Positions 53,455 through 60,423 of a stretch of 60,423 nt of DNA are shown here, piece by piece (positions within the stretch are counted from its first letter, which is position 1; each line of letters starts with the position of its first letter). Source of the stretch: Blastococcus sp. Lineage in GTDB: Bacteria > Actinomycetota > Actinomycetes > Mycobacteriales > Geodermatophilaceae. The stretch is from positions 1-60,423 of the forward strand of contig JAOPWJ010000172.1 of the NCBI GenBank assembly GCA_025965715.1, read 5' to 3'. A program made the translations under genes and the position numbers. The notes under the pieces are model-generated. The model had not been told where the DNA came from. It did no database searches and saw only the letters and a list, made by a program, of their open reading frames with translations.

Positions 53455-54516
53455 ATGGCGACCCCTTCCGACGTGGCCCTGCGCCCGTCCGCCCGCCGCC
53501 CGCTCGTTGTCCGGCGGGGAACCCTCGCCCTGGCCGCGGTGCTCGGCCTGCTCCTCCCGGCGGTTCCTGCGCAGGCGGTCCCGAGCACGTCGGCAGAGGT
53601 CGCTGAGCTGGTTGCCGCCCGCGGACACGACCTCGAGGCGCTGGCCGAGGAGTTCAACGAGGCCCGCGAGACGCTCGCCGCCCAGACGAAGGCCGCCCAG
53701 GATGCGGCGATCGCGCTGCAGCAGGCGCAGGCAGGGCTGGCCACCGCCCAGCAGCACGTCGTCGGCATCGCCCGCGCCGCCTACACCGGCGAGGGGCAGG
53801 GGTCGCTGCGCGCGTTGCTGACCAGCGAGTCCGTCGACGACTTCGTCGACCGCGTGACGACCCTCCAGACAATCGCGGGCCACCAGAACGGCATCGTCGA
53901 CCAGGCCGCCACAGCCAACGTCGCCGCCGCGCAGGCGCAGGCGGTCGCCGCCAAGTCCGCCGCGGACGCGCAGGCACAGTTCGACGAGGTCTCGGCGCAG
54001 CAGGCCGATCTCGAGGCGCAGATCGCGGAGTACCAGGCCGTCTACGACCGACTCAGCGCCCAGGAGCAGGCGGCGGTCACGGCATCGCCCCACGAGGAGC
54101 GTGCCAGCCGTGCGGAGCGCACCGAGGTCCCGGTCGCCAGTGGCCCCATCGTCGCGAACAGCCAGGCGGCGCAGATCGCGGTGGACACGGCCATGGCGCA
54201 GCGCGGCAAGCCCTATGTCTGGGCCGCTGCCGGCCCGGGTTCCTTCGACTGCTCCGGCCTGGTGCAGTACGCCTACGCCGCGGCCGGCATCAGCCTTCCG
54301 CACTCGAGCCGGATGCAGGCGGTCGTCGGCCAAGCAGTGTCGCGCGACGAGCTCCAGCCCGGTGACCTGGTCGCCTTCTACAGCCCGATCAGTCACATCG
54401 GGATCTACATCGGCGACGGCCAGATGGTGCACGCGCCGTCGTCGGGCGACGTCGTCAAGGTCAGCCCGATCGACCGCATCGGCGGCATCACCGCGATGAC
54501 CCGCATCGCCGGCTGA
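53455..54516 (+). CDS. secreted NlpC/P60 peptidoglycan endopeptidase (RipA-like), c-di-AMP riboswitch controlled
   Basis: This 353-residue protein has a basic signal peptide (RRPLVVRRGTLALAAVLGLLLP, cut near AQA-VP), then a coiled coil (about 45-215) and an NlpC/P60 domain. Catalytic residues are C266 in FDCSGL, H314 in SHIGIYIG and H326 in MVHA. It is a paralogue of the gene at 17671-18702 with the same architecture. It hydrolyses peptidoglycan stem peptides during division. The riboswitch ties its output to c-di-AMP, a turgor and cell-wall signal. Confidence 0.93.
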   Translation: MATPSDVALRPSARRPLVVRRGTLALAAVLGLLLPAVPAQAVPSTSAEVAELVAARGHDLEALAEEFNEARETLAAQTKAAQDAAIALQQAQAGLATAQQHVVGIARAAYTGEGQGSLRALLTSESVDDFVDRVTTLQTIAGHQNGIVDQAATANVAAAQAQAVAAKSAADAQAQFDEVSAQQADLEAQIAEYQAVYDRLSAQEQAAVTASPHEERASRAERTEVPVASGPIVANSQAAQIAVDTAMAQRGKPYVWAAAGPGSFDCSGLVQYAYAAAGISLPHSSRMQAVVGQAVSRDELQPGDLVAFYSPISHIGIYIGDGQMVHAPSSGDVVKVSPIDRIGGITAMTRIAG

Positions 54517-54535
54517 GCCGCCGTCCGCCCGCTTC

Positions 54536-54568
54536 GGAGCCCCGACCGCCTCGCGCGGCCGGGGCTCC
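54536..54568 (+). terminator. hairpin terminator after the NlpC/P60 gene
   Basis: GGAGCCCCGACCGC pairs with GCGGCCGGGGCTCC, one A-C mismatch, over a CTCGC loop, 20 bases past the stop codon. Confidence 0.8.
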
Positions 54569-54761
54569 GTCGTCTCGGGGAGTGGCGGGTGTCGCCGCTG
54601 CGTGAACACGGCTCTGGAACCGGCGCGGCCAATCGCACGGTCCGGGAGGCGGTATGGCGCAGGCGTGGAGCGGGATGTGGGCTGGCTCCCCCCTTCGCCC
54701 CTTCGCCACTTCGCCGCCGAGCCGACCGGCCTCGCCCCAGTCGGGAGCTGGGGTTTCCTCG

Positions 54762-54791
54762 GCGGCGGTCAGCGGTGCGGCGGTCAGCGGT
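54762..54791. repeat. two tandem 15-bp copies at the end of a reverse hypothetical gene
   Basis: GCGGCGGTCAGCGGT occurs at 54762-54776 and directly again at 54777-54791. The second copy holds the stop codon of the reverse gene (complement of 54784-54786). A short slippage event is the likely origin. Confidence 0.6.
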
Positions 54792-55329
54792 CCGGCGACG
54801 GGGTGACCTCCTGCAGGAGTCCCCAGACGAACGACGTCCGGAGGCCGCCGGGCAGCAGCACCTCCCAGCGCGTGACGACTCCCGGGTCGACGCTCTCGGC
54901 GCCGGGCAACCCGACGACGTCGTCGAGCACGTGCTGCCAGATCCGCAGGTCGCCGGCCGACGCCGGCGGAACCGGTGACCCGGGCGCCCGCACCAGCTGT
55001 TCGTGCAGCACCGAGCCCCCGGGTCCGCTGACCACCTCCCACCGCAGGTGTGGCCACAGCGGTAGTGGCCAGCGGCGGACCTGGACGGGAAGGTCGCCGA
55101 ACCAGCGTTCCTGGCGTTGCTCGGGCGGCCCCAATACCGCTCCCCGCAGGGCCAGACCGCGGGGTCCCCGGGGGGAGTGCTGCAGCGCCTGCCATCGGGT
55201 GTGCGCCGCATGCGCCTCCGCCCGGTCGGCGCCGACGCGCGGCAGCGCCTCGGCCACCAGGTCGGGCCGGACGTCGGCCATGCGCCGCAGCAGGACGAGG
55301 CAGAACTCCCGTCCGGCCAGCCCCTGCAC
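54784..55329 (-). CDS. hypothetical protein
   Basis: The product has 181 residues without a recognised domain. It begins with a helical part ([25 protein letters not shown]) and continues with mixed segments rich in Trp and Leu ([53 protein letters not shown]), suggesting a compact beta-rich cytosolic fold. No signal or membrane helix. ATG at 55329 is the first start. It lies alone between an NlpC/P60 gene and a serine hydrolase; 54569-54783 holds no gene. Confidence 0.6.
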   Translation of the reverse strand: MQGLAGREFCLVLLRRMADVRPDLVAEALPRVGADRAEAHAAHTRWQALQHSPRGPRGLALRGAVLGPPEQRQERWFGDLPVQVRRWPLPLWPHLRWEVVSGPGGSVLHEQLVRAPGSPVPPASAGDLRIWQHVLDDVVGLPGAESVDPGVVTRWEVLLPGGLRTSFVWGLLQEVTPSPDR

Positions 55330-55500
55330 GCCCTCGACCCTGCCACGACGCGCTCGTGCCGATCAGCCCGGCCACCGTCACCGGGACCGCCGACGGTTCG
55401 GTCACCTCCGCGTTCCGCCGGCGGGATCGGCCGAGGATGCGCTGCCGCCCCTCGCCGCCTGATCTGCGGCTCCGGCAGGTGGCTCGATACGGTGCCAGAC

Positions 55501-56829
55501 ATGGCCGACCCCGTGCTGCCGACCACCGCCCGAGTCCTTCTCGCGCGCGCGGCGCGCGCCCAGCGGGACGGGCGCGCACCCAGCCTCGTCGCCGGCATCG
55601 TCCGGAACGGCGTACTGGCCTGGTCGGCTGCCCGCGGCGAGGTGCCCGAGCCGCACACCGACGTGCAGTACCGGCTGGGCTCGATCAGCAAGACGGTCAC
55701 TGCCGTCGTCGTTCTGCGGCTCCGCGACGAGGGTCGACTGGGCCTGGACGACCCCCTCGAGCTGCACCTGCCCGGGACCCCCTTCGGGGACCGCACCATC
55801 GGGCAGCTGCTCTCCCATCTCGCCGGCGCGTCCGCCGAGAGCCCCGGTGGGTGGTGGGAGCGCACCCCGGGCGGGTCGCTGGAGGAGCTCGGGCTCGGTC
55901 AGGACGACGTCGTCCTGGGGGCAGCGCGGCGCTTCCACTACTCCAACCTCGGCTTCGGGCTCCTCGGCGAGCTGGTCGCGCGGGCCCGCGGAACGTCGTG
56001 GGACGACGCCGTGGCGGCCGAGGTGCTGCGGCCCCTCGGCATGACCCGCACCAGCCCCCGCCCGGTCGCAGCCGCGGCGGCCGGGCAGGCGGTGCACCCG
56101 TGGGCCGACGTGGTGCTGCCGGAGCCCGAGCACCACGCCGGTGTGATGGCCGCCGCGGGCCAGCTGTGGGCGACGTTGGCCGACCTCGGCCGGTTCGCCG
56201 CCTTTCTGCTGGGTGACACCGGCGGCGTGCTCGACCCGGGCACGCTCGAGGAGATGACCGAACCGGCGGCGGTCGACTCGTCGGCGACCGGCTGGTCGGC
56301 CTACGGGCTGGGCCTGCAGGTGGTCCGGCTCGACGGCCGAACCTACGTCGGGCACGGCGGCTCCATGCCCGGCTTCCTCGCCGGCGTCTTCGTCGACCGG
56401 GAGGAGGGAACGGGCGCGGTCTCCCTCGCCAACAGCACCGCCGGCGTGGACCCGGTGGTCTTCGGTCTGCTCGCCGACCTGCGCGCGCACGAGCCGCGGA
56501 TCGTCGAGCCGTGGGCGCCCTCGCCGTCCCCGGTGCCGCTGGACCGGCTCGGCGTCTGGTTCTGGGGTCCTTCGCCGTACGTGCTCCGCGCCGTCGGCGG
56601 CGGACGGCTGCACCTCGGCCCGCTTCCCGGCCGCAACGGCCGGGCCAGTCGCTTCGAGCCCCGGGACGACGGCACGTGGGTAGGGCGGGACGGCTACTTC
56701 GCCGGTGAGACGTTGCGGATCGCCGAGGACCACCTCAACCTCGACACGTTCATCTTCACGCGCAGGCCCTACGACCCGGCCGCGCCGGTACCCGGTGGGG
56801 TGCACGAGCGAGGCTGGACGGGGAGGTAG
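55501..56829 (+). CDS. serine hydrolase, beta-lactamase (class C-like) family
   Basis: This 442-residue protein has the SxxK nucleophile motif S61-ISK in RLGSISKTVTAVV. A YxN motif is in FHYSNLGFG (about residue 148), and the third motif is GHGGSMPG. It also has a C-terminal lipocalin-like beta region (GVWFWGPSPYVLRAVGGGRLHLGPLPG). No signal peptide is seen, so it is likely cytosolic, and is probably an esterase or peptidase rather than a beta-lactamase. Starts at ATG 55501. Confidence 0.88.
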   Translation: MADPVLPTTARVLLARAARAQRDGRAPSLVAGIVRNGVLAWSAARGEVPEPHTDVQYRLGSISKTVTAVVVLRLRDEGRLGLDDPLELHLPGTPFGDRTIGQLLSHLAGASAESPGGWWERTPGGSLEELGLGQDDVVLGAARRFHYSNLGFGLLGELVARARGTSWDDAVAAEVLRPLGMTRTSPRPVAAAAAGQAVHPWADVVLPEPEHHAGVMAAAGQLWATLADLGRFAAFLLGDTGGVLDPGTLEEMTEPAAVDSSATGWSAYGLGLQVVRLDGRTYVGHGGSMPGFLAGVFVDREEGTGAVSLANSTAGVDPVVFGLLADLRAHEPRIVEPWAPSPSPVPLDRLGVWFWGPSPYVLRAVGGGRLHLGPLPGRNGRASRFEPRDDGTWVGRDGYFAGETLRIAEDHLNLDTFIFTRRPYDPAAPVPGGVHERGWTGR

Positions 56830-56880
56830 GAGAACCGCCCCGCGCCCCGGGCCGGCGAAGGGTGCGGAGGACGGGCGCCC

Positions 56881-57396
56881 TCACCGGTCGAAGGCGTCCA
56901 TCGTCGTCTTGACCACGACGCCGTAGACGGCGTGCGGAACGAGGTCGCTGATCCAGTCGGTCGCCGACCACGTGCGGGGATCGGTGATGCCGAGGACCGT
57001 CATCGGGCCGTTCGCCGCGACGAGGATGCCCAGGGTGGTGAGCGCCATGCCGACCGGCTTCGCCGACCGGTAGCCCGACGCGCGGGCGAGCCCGCCCACG
57101 ACGCCGACGCCCACGCCGGCGACGAGCCCGACGAGCGGCCCGAGACCCTGGGTGCGGTTCTCGCGGGTCTCCTCGTCGCCGGGGATCCTCACGTGCGCCT
57201 TCTCGGCCAGCGTCTTCACCGTCTGCTCGGGTGTGGAACTGCTGCCACGACCACGCACGGCCATGTCGATGTAGGTGACGGCGTTGAGTGCGGTGCTCGC
57301 CGCGGCACCGGCGGCCGCGCCGCGCCACAGCCAGCCCGCCGTGCTGATTGCGCGCCTGCCCTTGCCGAACGTCCCCAGCGGGGTCCTGGTCGCCAT
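56881..57396 (-). CDS. conserved membrane protein, unknown
   Basis: The product has 171 residues. Hydrophobic stretches lie around residues 18-38, 90-110, 116-132 and 150-165. It also includes a soluble loop with TPEQTVKTLAEKAHVRIPGDEETRENR. It resembles small uncharacterised actinobacterial membrane proteins. Its 3' end lies about 50 bases from the convergent serine hydrolase. ATG 57396 follows a purine-rich GGGGCG segment. Confidence 0.7.
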   Translation of the reverse strand: MATRTPLGTFGKGRRAISTAGWLWRGAAAGAAASTALNAVTYIDMAVRGRGSSSTPEQTVKTLAEKAHVRIPGDEETRENRTQGLGPLVGLVAGVGVGVVGGLARASGYRSAKPVGMALTTLGILVAANGPMTVLGITDPRTWSATDWISDLVPHAVYGVVVKTTMDAFDR

Positions 57397-57552
57397 GGTT
57401 GCGCCCCTACCCGGCCCCTCCCTGTCCAACCGGCTCGGCGCAGGGGCTGTGCCCGATGCCCGCTGGTCGGTCGTCGGCCGCGGCGACTCCGCTCGATCCC
57501 CGCCTGCCCGGGCCATCCCGTCCGGGAGCCTGCGGGGGGAGCGGCGTGACGC

Positions 57553-58035
57553 TCAGTCGCCGGATCGGTCCCCGGCGGCCCGCTCCAGCAACGGTTCCAG
57601 CCGGTGGTCGACGAAGCGCCGCAAGGCCAGCGCCGTGTCGATGCGCTGCACCCCGGGGATGGCCAGCACCTGCTCGGTGATCCGCCACAGGTGGTCGGCA
57701 TCGGTGGCGACCACCTGGACGAGCAGGTCGGCGGCGCCGGAGAGGCCGGTCACCTCGAGCACCTCCGGTATGTGCGCCAACGCATCGCCGACCTCGGCGA
57801 GCCCTCGCTGGACGACCTGGACGCTCATGTAGGCCCCGAGGCGGTAACCGAGCGACTCGGGCCGCACCCGCCGGTCCAGCGGCGCCAGGGCCCCGTTCCC
57901 CTCGAGCCGGGTCAGGCGGGCCTGCACCGTGTTCCGGGCCAGTCCGAGGCGCTGGGACAGTGCCATGACACTCGCCCGGGGATCGTGCGCCAGGGCGAGC
58001 AGTAACCGGGCGTCGGTGGCGTCCACATCGGGCAC
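57553..58035 (-). CDS. Lrp/AsnC family transcriptional regulator
   Basis: This 160-residue regulator has the HTH VDATDARLLLALAHDPRASVMALSQRLGLARNTVQARLTRLE, followed by a RAM domain with VTGLSGAADLLVQVVATDADHLWRI. GTG 58035 gives the standard start. It is divergent from the E1 alpha gene with 291 bases between, a common arrangement for regulators of branched-chain 2-oxoacid dehydrogenases. A long inverted repeat 45-75 bases upstream is its probable binding site. The effector is probably an amino acid or its keto acid. Confidence 0.92.
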   Translation of the reverse strand: MPDVDATDARLLLALAHDPRASVMALSQRLGLARNTVQARLTRLEGNGALAPLDRRVRPESLGYRLGAYMSVQVVQRGLAEVGDALAHIPEVLEVTGLSGAADLLVQVVATDADHLWRITEQVLAIPGVQRIDTALALRRFVDHRLEPLLERAAGDRSGD

Positions 58036-58077
58036 GCTGCTCAGTCTGACATGCAAGGACGTCCTAGTACTGGTTCT

Positions 58078-58110
58078 TCTGCGCAATCATCGCGAGGGAG
58101 CTTGCGCAGA
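58078..58110. promoter_or_regulatory. long inverted repeat, probable Lrp/AsnC binding site
   Basis: TCTGCGCAA (58078-58086) and TTGCGCAGA (58102-58110) are nine-base perfect arms, centres 24 bases apart, in the region between the Lrp gene and the E1 alpha gene. Symmetry and position fit autoregulation and control of the operon. The rest of the 58111-58326 stretch contains no recognised gene; a reading frame of 25 codons (58247-58322) is probably not real. Confidence 0.6.
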
Positions 58111-58326
58111 TCGACGCCGGGATGGTCTTGTCCACCGACGGGGTGATCGTGTCACCATGTGTGAGTGACGCCACACCCCGGTGCCACAGACGTCCACCAC
58201 CGCGGACGGCCGGCGACCCCGGTGCTGCGGAGACGGCGAGGAGAGTGCAGTGCGCGAGCGTGCGAGTGGACCAGAAGGCACGGCACCGGCAGTTCCGAGG
58301 TCGGCCAGCGCCGGTGAGGTGACCGC

Positions 58327-59463
58327 GTGACCGCGTTGGACAACGCCACCGAGGTGGTCGACCCCGTACCGGGGGCCGGCGCCCCCCACCTGCCGCAGCA
58401 GCCCGAGCTGATCCAGCTGCTCACGCCGGAGGGCGAGCGGGTCGAGGACCCCGGCTACTCCGTCGAGCTGTCCGACGACGAGCTGCGCGGGCTCTACCGG
58501 GACCTTGCGCTGGTGCGCCGCTGGGACATCGAGGCCACCGCACTGCAGCGCCAGGGCGAGCTGGGCATCTGGGCCTCACTGCTCGGGCAGGAGGCCGCCC
58601 AGGTCGGCGCCGGCCGCGCCCTGCAGCCCGCCGACATGGCCTTCCCCACCTACCGCGAGCACGGCGTCGCGTGGACCCGCGGAGTCGATCCGCTGCACGT
58701 CATGGCGCTGTTCCGCGGCGTCGACAACGGCGGCTGGGATCCGGTCGCGACCGGCTTCAACCTGTACACGATCGTGATCGGCGCCCAGTGCCTGCACGCC
58801 ACCGGCTACGCGATGGGCGTCCAGCGCGACGGTGCGCAATCCGCGGTGCTGGCCTTCCTCGGTGACGGCGCGACCAGCCAGGGCGAGGTCAACGAGGCGA
58901 TGATCTGGGCCGCGAGCTTCGCGGCCCCGGTCGTGTTCTTCTGCCAGAACAACCAGTACGCGATCAGCGTGCCGATCGAGCGCCAGGCCCGGGGGCCCCT
59001 CTACCAGCGTGCCGCCGGCTTCGGCTTCCCCGGGGTCCGGGTCGACGGCAACGACGTCCTCGCCGTCCTGGCCGTCACCCGCGCTGCCCTGCAGGCCGCG
59101 CGCGAAGGCCAGGGGCCCACGTTCATCGAGGCGTTCACCTACCGGATGGGGGCGCACACCACCTCCGACGATCCCACCCGGTACCGGTTGGCCAGCGAGC
59201 TGGAGGAGTGGAAGCTGCGCGACCCGATCGCCCGGCTCAAGGCATACCTGTCGCGCAGCGGGATCGCCGACGCGGCGTTCTTCGACTCGGTGGACGCCGA
59301 GGGCGACGAGCTGGCCGTCCGCATCCGCAGCGGCACGGTGGGCATGCCCGACCCGGCGCCGACGGAGATGTTCGACCACGTCTACGCCGAGCAGACGCCG
59401 GACCTGTCGGCCCAGCGGGCGGAGTTCGTCGAGTACCACGCCGGCTTCGAGGGGGACGAGTGA
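58327..59463 (+). CDS. 2-oxoacid dehydrogenase E1 component alpha subunit (pyruvate/branched-chain type)
   Basis: This 378-residue thiamine-diphosphate protein has the cofactor motif LAFLGDGATSQGEVNEAMIWAASFAAPVVFFCQNNQYAIS (GDG to NN). It also has the YRMGAHTTSDDPTRYR loop, and FPTYREHGVAWTRG at the active site. It resembles mycobacterial PdhA/BkdA, which decarboxylates branched 2-oxoacids, and also PDH E1 alpha; the substrate cannot be settled. GTG 58327 starts directly after a GGTGAGGTGA element. It is divergent from the Lrp gene and coupled to E1 beta by GTGA. Confidence 0.92.
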   Translation: MTALDNATEVVDPVPGAGAPHLPQQPELIQLLTPEGERVEDPGYSVELSDDELRGLYRDLALVRRWDIEATALQRQGELGIWASLLGQEAAQVGAGRALQPADMAFPTYREHGVAWTRGVDPLHVMALFRGVDNGGWDPVATGFNLYTIVIGAQCLHATGYAMGVQRDGAQSAVLAFLGDGATSQGEVNEAMIWAASFAAPVVFFCQNNQYAISVPIERQARGPLYQRAAGFGFPGVRVDGNDVLAVLAVTRAALQAAREGQGPTFIEAFTYRMGAHTTSDDPTRYRLASELEEWKLRDPIARLKAYLSRSGIADAAFFDSVDAEGDELAVRIRSGTVGMPDPAPTEMFDHVYAEQTPDLSAQRAEFVEYHAGFEGDE

Positions 59464-60423
59464 CCGAGACCCTGACCCTCGGCAAGGCGCTCAACCTGGG
59501 TCTGCGCCGGGCGATGGAGGACGACGCCAAGGTCGTGCTGATGGGTGAGGACATCGGCAGGCTCGGGGGGGTCTTCCGGATCACCGACGGTCTGCAGAAG
59601 GACTTCGGCGACGACCGGGTCGTCGACACGCCGCTGGCCGAGGCCGGGATCCTCGGCACCGCCGTCGGCCTGGCCATGCGCGGCTACCGGCCGGTGTGCG
59701 AGATCCAGTTCGACGGGTTCGTCTTTCCGGCCTACAACCAGATCGTCACCCAGGTGGCCAAGATCCACGCACGCTCGAAGGGCTCGCTGCCCATGCCGAT
59801 CGTGATCCGCATTCCCTTCGGTGGCGGGATCGGCGCGGTCGAGCACCACAGCGAGAGCCCCGAGGCCTACTTCGCGCACACGGCGGGGCTGAAGGTCGTC
59901 GCGGTGAGCAACCCGGTCGACGCGTACTGGGGCATCCAGCAGGCCGTCGCCCACCCCGACCCGATCGTCTTCCTGGAGCCCAAGCGGCGGTACTGGGAGA
60001 AGGCGCCGGTCGATCGCGACGCGACGCCGGACCCGCTGTTCCGCTCCCGGGTGGTCCGTGGAGGGGACGACGTCACGGTCCTGGCCTACGGCCCGATGGT
60101 GAAGACGGCGCTGCAGGCCGCGGATGCCGCGGCCGAGGAGGGGCGCAGTCTCGAGGTGATCGACCTGCGCACGGTCTCCCCGCTCGACTTGGACCCGGTC
60201 TATGACTCCGTTCGCCGCACGGGACGCTGCGTCGTCGTCCACGAGGCCCCCGTGACCTTGGGCCTCGGGGCCGAGATCGCGGCTCGGGTGACCGAGACCT
60301 GTTTCCACTCCCTGGAGGCACCGGTCCTGCGGGTGGGTGGATACGACACGCCGTATCCACCGTCCAAGCTGGAAGAGGAGTACCTGCCCGACCTGGACCG
60401 GGTGCTCGACGCCGTCGACCGCT
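59460..60423 (+). CDS. 2-oxoacid dehydrogenase E1 component beta subunit (partial, runs off window end)
   Basis: GTG 59460 overlaps the E1 alpha stop (GTGA). It opens a frame of 321 codons still open at base 60423. The start MTETLTLGKALNLGLRRAMEDD and motifs GEDIGRLGGVFRITDG, DTPLAEAGILGTAVGLAMRGYRPVCEIQFDGFVFP and EHHSESPEAYFAHTAGLKVV match E1 beta of the PDH/BCKDH family. The C-terminal transketolase domain is present up to GYDTPYPPSKLEEEYLPD. An E2 gene would be expected right after the window. Confidence 0.93.
   Translation, partial: MTETLTLGKALNLGLRRAMEDDAKVVLMGEDIGRLGGVFRITDGLQKDFGDDRVVDTPLAEAGILGTAVGLAMRGYRPVCEIQFDGFVFPAYNQIVTQVAKIHARSKGSLPMPIVIRIPFGGGIGAVEHHSESPEAYFAHTAGLKVVAVSNPVDAYWGIQQAVAHPDPIVFLEPKRRYWEKAPVDRDATPDPLFRSRVVRGGDDVTVLAYGPMVKTALQAADAAAEEGRSLEVIDLRTVSPLDLDPVYDSVRRTGRCVVVHEAPVTLGLGAEIAARVTETCFHSLEAPVLRVGGYDTPYPPSKLEEEYLPDLDRVLDAVDR

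Noticed and set aside
58247-58322. 25-codon frame before E1 alpha as a leader peptide
   Set aside because: It has no regulatory codon run and its composition is like non-coding GC-rich sequence; not supported.

Overview
This 60.4-kb window is very GC-rich, uses GTG starts freely, and is packed with genes that often overlap in an ATGA or GTGA stop/start pattern. It is chromosomal DNA of a high-GC actinobacterium. A Geodermatophilaceae-type genome (Blastococcus, Geodermatophilus, Modestobacter) is the best guess. That rests on a mycofactocin-type glycosyltransferase tail, GTP-dependent PEPCK, DUF222-HNH, acVLRF1, HelR, a SAM-IV-like riboswitch and a ydaO riboswitch ahead of an NlpC/P60 gene. 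It is inference, not proof. No tRNA, rRNA, CRISPR, insertion sequence, integrase or phage cluster was seen.

Layout. 1-4.3 kb: tail of an MftF-like glycosyltransferase, two MFS exporters and a GAF/winged-helix regulator. 4.6-9.5 kb: a coxS-coxL-coxM-coxG operon for a form II molybdenum hydroxylase. 9.6-11.6 kb: a reverse-strand dedA / HAD / hydrolase operon with overlapping stop and start codons. 11.8-13.1 kb: an arsR / SRPBCC / VOC operon with two matching operators. 13.1-16.9 kb: an MBL-fold protein and a tldD-tldE pair. 17.1-19.3 kb: a cysteine-rich small protein, an NlpC/P60 endopeptidase and a YdeI-like protein. 19.4-21.7 kb: a histidine phosphatase, NAD(P)HX dehydratase and gamma-carbonic anhydrase. 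21.7-25.5 kb (reverse): metY-metX plus a cysteine-desulfurase-like gene, under a SAM riboswitch. 25.5-30.5 kb: an alcohol dehydrogenase, a reverse-strand run of MscS, thioesterase and small membrane proteins, and an EamA transporter.

30.6-33.8 kb: a DUF222-HNH gene with a perfect SOS box on its start codon, followed by a small gene graveyard. 33.8-41.5 kb: acyl-CoA dehydrogenase, DUF1707 protein, alpha-glucosidase behind a half-size VOC gene, FKBP, cation efflux, DsbA-family oxidoreductase, nitronate monooxygenase. 41.8-46.4 kb: an ene-reductase divergent from pckG, then an MFS gene. 46.4-52.8 kb: a cysteine-type leader peptide, cysteine dioxygenase and rhodanese, then the acVLRF1 and HelR rescue factors, then YihY and a PYROXD2-like oxidoreductase. 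52.8-57.4 kb: a tiny lipoprotein, a second NlpC/P60 gene behind a c-di-AMP riboswitch, a serine hydrolase and a membrane protein. 57.5-60.4 kb: an Lrp/AsnC regulator divergent from 2-oxoacid dehydrogenase E1 alpha and beta (beta runs off the end).

Regulatory content stands out. The window holds two riboswitches, one attenuation-type leader peptide, a LexA box, a two-site ArsR operator with its promoter, a long Lrp-type palindrome, and a dispersed intergenic hairpin present in five copies. Three units touch sulfur metabolism: metYX with its PLP partner, cysteine dioxygenase/rhodanese, and the thiol oxidoreductase. The first two each carry their own RNA-level control.
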